DNA of 64,000 nt from Maribacter sp. BPC-D8 (GTDB taxonomy: Bacteria > Bacteroidota > Bacteroidia > Flavobacteriales > Flavobacteriaceae): NCBI RefSeq assembly GCF_035207705.1, contig NZ_CP128187.1, positions 868,001 through 932,000 on the forward strand, read 5' to 3'. A program made the position numbers and the translations under genes. Below, piece after piece: positions 63,604-64,000 of the stretch. Below the pieces are notes generated by a model. It did not search any database, was not told where the DNA came from, and was given only the letters and a program-made list of their open reading frames with translations. Numbering within the stretch: position 1 is the stretch's first letter; each line of letters opens with the position of its first letter.

Positions 63604-64000
63604 TTATTTCATCTCTTCAATTGGCGTATTCGCTTTTGAATTGTAAATTAAAATGGCATAATCGATAAACTCTGTGGTAGATTTTCCTTTTACGGCTTCT
63701 CCATTTGAGGTATCATCTGTCATCACAATCTCTATCAAATCTGGCATTCCAGCACTGTACGGCGTATTACTAGTATTTAAGCGGAATAAGGTCATGTCAG
63801 ATAATTTAGCCTTTTTTAAGTGCTCAATGCCGAGAAAATACTCTTTCTCATAATCTCCGATTCCGAATCCACCTTCGGTAGTGAAAGAGAGATATTCTCC
63901 GTTGTCATCATACACATGGTCCCAAAGCACACGACTTTCTGTAAAGTAGCCAATAACCGAAATTACCCTATCGCGTGGATAAATATTATTTTCTATTAAT
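63604..64000 (-). CDS. Hypothetical protein, 5' end beyond window
   Basis: The frame is open to the last base (no stop between 63931 and 64000), and the first in-window start candidate is an internal GTG, so this is the C-terminal part of a longer protein of at least 132 residues. The visible part is soluble and beta-rich (LSFTTEGGFGIGDYEKEYFLG). I do not recognise it. Its relation to the FAH-family gene 129 bases downstream is open. Confidence 0.7.
   Translation of the reverse strand, partial: LIENNIYPRDRVISVIGYFTESRVLWDHVYDDNGEYLSFTTEGGFGIGDYEKEYFLGIEHLKKAKLSDMTLFRLNTSNTPYSAGMPDLIEIVMTDDTSNGEAVKGKSTTEFIDYAILIYNSKANTPIEEMK

Overview
The window is chromosomal DNA from a member of Bacteroidota, almost certainly Flavobacteriaceae and probably marine (a Maribacter/Zobellia-like genus is my guess, not something the bases prove). 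The evidence is the AT-rich sequence, seventeen exact TAnnTTTG promoter -7 elements (the Bacteroidota sigma factor signature), and lineage-typical families: DUF4294, DUF4249 paired with a TonB receptor, an Oar-like TonB receptor, a long-form GAPDH, a trmD-linked coiled-coil membrane protein and lipoproteins with Asp/Glu-rich tails after the lipid cysteine. There are about 66 genes on both strands and short operons ending in clear hairpin-plus-U-run terminators. I found no rRNA, tRNA, CRISPR array, prophage or insertion sequence; this is mostly core genome.

Layout. 1-4.8 kb: purB (cut by the window edge), a HEAT-like protein, a haem-binding protein overlapping a class III-type sirtuin, trmH, and a SRPBCC/VOC pair. 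4.8-10.7 kb (minus strand): surface lipoprotein alpha-amylase, an outer-membrane-biology protein, a DEAD-box helicase with an RGG-rich tail, a membrane protein and rdgB. 10.7-16.4 kb (plus): a membrane methyltransferase, the SatD-DUF3307-hydrolase operon, a natural phosphoserine phosphatase/phosphoglycerate dehydrogenase fusion and a PilJ_N sensor. 16.4-21.7 kb: rlmH opposite nadC-yihY-DUF2147-priA. 21.7-30.4 kb: an orphan LytTR regulator, rpsF-rpsR-rplI, an Oar-like TonB receptor, hisS, and an SDR plus RbsD/FucU pair under a strong palindromic operator. 30.4-38.8 kb: Nudix, M42 peptidase, DUF4294, a DUF4249/TonB receptor locus and monomeric isocitrate dehydrogenase. 38.8-39.4 kb is the largest gene-free stretch and may hold a small RNA. 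39.4-44.8 kb (minus): rplS, trmD, GNAT, coiled-coil membrane protein, GAPDH, HtrA protease. 44.9-48.0 kb (plus): dapF-GNAT-mltG and a lysozyme-like protein. 48.1-50.7 kb (minus): RsmI-like methylase, low-molecular-weight phosphatase, dnaA. 50.9-60.1 kb: thioesterase; YigZ, DMT transporter, HAD phosphatase and ribD in one minus-strand run; then GNAT-prmC-LOG-ligA-antiporter-small protein on the plus strand. 60.1-64 kb (minus): a membrane AraC regulator, an FN3 lipoprotein, an FAH-family enzyme and a gene cut by the window end.

Functional threads: cell-wall synthesis and turnover (dapF, mltG, lysozyme-like protein), translation and rRNA/tRNA modification (rpsF, rpsR, rplI, rplS, hisS, trmH, trmD, rlmH, prmC), replication (dnaA, priA, ligA), NAD, serine and flavin biosynthesis, and outer-membrane uptake. 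The features I consider most worth follow-up are the SatD protein, whose N-terminus carries a GGDEF/cyclase-like palm signature next to a membrane partner; a near-identical 21-base operator-like element found twice, once over the SDR/FucU promoter; the SerB-SerA fusion; the ribD-coupled HAD phosphatase and DMT transporter; and a possible small RNA between icd and rplS.
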